From positions 992,001 through 1,056,000 of the forward strand of contig NZ_CP060506.1 in the NCBI RefSeq assembly GCF_015240065.1: a DNA stretch of 64,000 nt, read 5' to 3'. Positions 63,899 through 64,000 of the stretch are shown piece after piece (the first letter of the stretch is position 1; each line of letters begins with the position of its first letter). Below the pieces are notes generated by a model. The model saw only the letters and a program-made list of their open reading frames with translations, was not told where the DNA came from and did no database searches. Both the position numbers and the translations under genes were made by a program. This DNA is from Nanchangia anserum (lineage in GTDB: Bacteria > Actinomycetota > Actinomycetes > Actinomycetales > Actinomycetaceae).

Positions 63899-64000
63899 CT
63901 AGGCGTGCACCGCCGACTCCACGACGTCAAGGAGATGGTCGAAGGCTCCCGAAGCCAGGTCTTCGACCATGACGGCCGTGCCATCGCCGTCCCCTAAGGG
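63899..64000 (-). CDS. C-terminal end of an unidentified protein
   Basis: The last 33 codons of a minus-strand gene entering from the right edge. The residues (GDGDGTAVMVEDLASGAF, then HLLDVVESAVHA and a stop) do not identify a family. The frame is supported by the shared terminator and by the absence of any other convincing frame here. Confidence 0.5.
   Translation of the reverse strand, partial: PLGDGDGTAVMVEDLASGAFDHLLDVVESAVHA

Overview
The window is GC-rich, densely packed actinobacterial chromosome, about 64 protein genes and two tRNAs, with no gene-free stretch longer than 300 bases. Gene content and order point to an Actinomycetales member, most likely near Actinomyces/Schaalia (family Actinomycetaceae). 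The clues are an actinobacterial sigA with parC/parE beside it, a pyrophosphate-type phosphofructokinase, sepH, DUF3159/DUF3710/DUF4193 proteins, a pknL kinase paired with an Rv2175c-like regulator, class II DAHP synthase and a paired clpP operon. Several blocks keep the order I recall from Mycobacterium tuberculosis (around Rv2689c-Rv2702, Rv2175c-Rv2178c and Rv2204c-Rv2206). The species assignment is inference.

Layout. 1-4.6 kb: RNA methyltransferase, a KimA-type potassium importer and two TrkA/RCK proteins. 4.6-7.8 kb: conserved actinobacterial unknowns and the division protein SepH. 7.8-17.5 kb: phosphodiesterase-like enzyme, topoisomerase IV A and B with two acetyltransferases between them, and the primary sigma factor. 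17.6-26.4 kb: prenyl synthase, HTH regulator, PASTA kinase, DAHP synthase, PPi-PFK, acyltransferase, trpD. 26.6-37.2 kb: SodA, FKBP lipoprotein, ErpA and its glycerate-kinase-like neighbour, M20 peptidase, PyrD, TrmH, HAD phosphatases, chorismate mutase. 37.2-41.3 kb: ClpX, ClpP2/ClpP1 and trigger factor. 41.4-45.3 kb: a dicarboxylate transporter with a cNMP-domain histidine kinase and response regulator. 45.5-47.5 kb: two tRNAs, then a lower-GC islet with an MFS transporter and a VOC protein. 47.6-51.7 kb: a sucrose module (LacI regulator, sucrose phosphorylase, GPH transporter). 51.8-64 kb: GNAT, a GMP synthase lacking its glutaminase domain, an amidase, bL32, YigZ, cysKE behind a Cys-rich leader peptide, Nei, two large metallopeptidases and an orphan PTS EIIB.

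Two features run through the whole window. First, more than twenty start codons have a TANNNT-like -10 hexamer only 6-8 nt upstream, the geometry of leaderless transcripts; most other genes carry a Shine-Dalgarno sequence. Second, seven genes, including near-essential ones (sigA, tig, clpP2), carry single small frameshifts, which more likely reflect errors in the sequence than seven independent gene losses.

The best candidate for a little-described system is the cysK leader. It is a leaderless 23-residue ORF with three Cys codons at its end, followed at its stop codon by an 11-bp hairpin and a CTCCT segment able to pair with the cysK ribosome-binding site. Other loci worth follow-up are the KimA plus two-RCK potassium locus, the transporter/cNMP-kinase/receiver operon, and the split GMP synthase.
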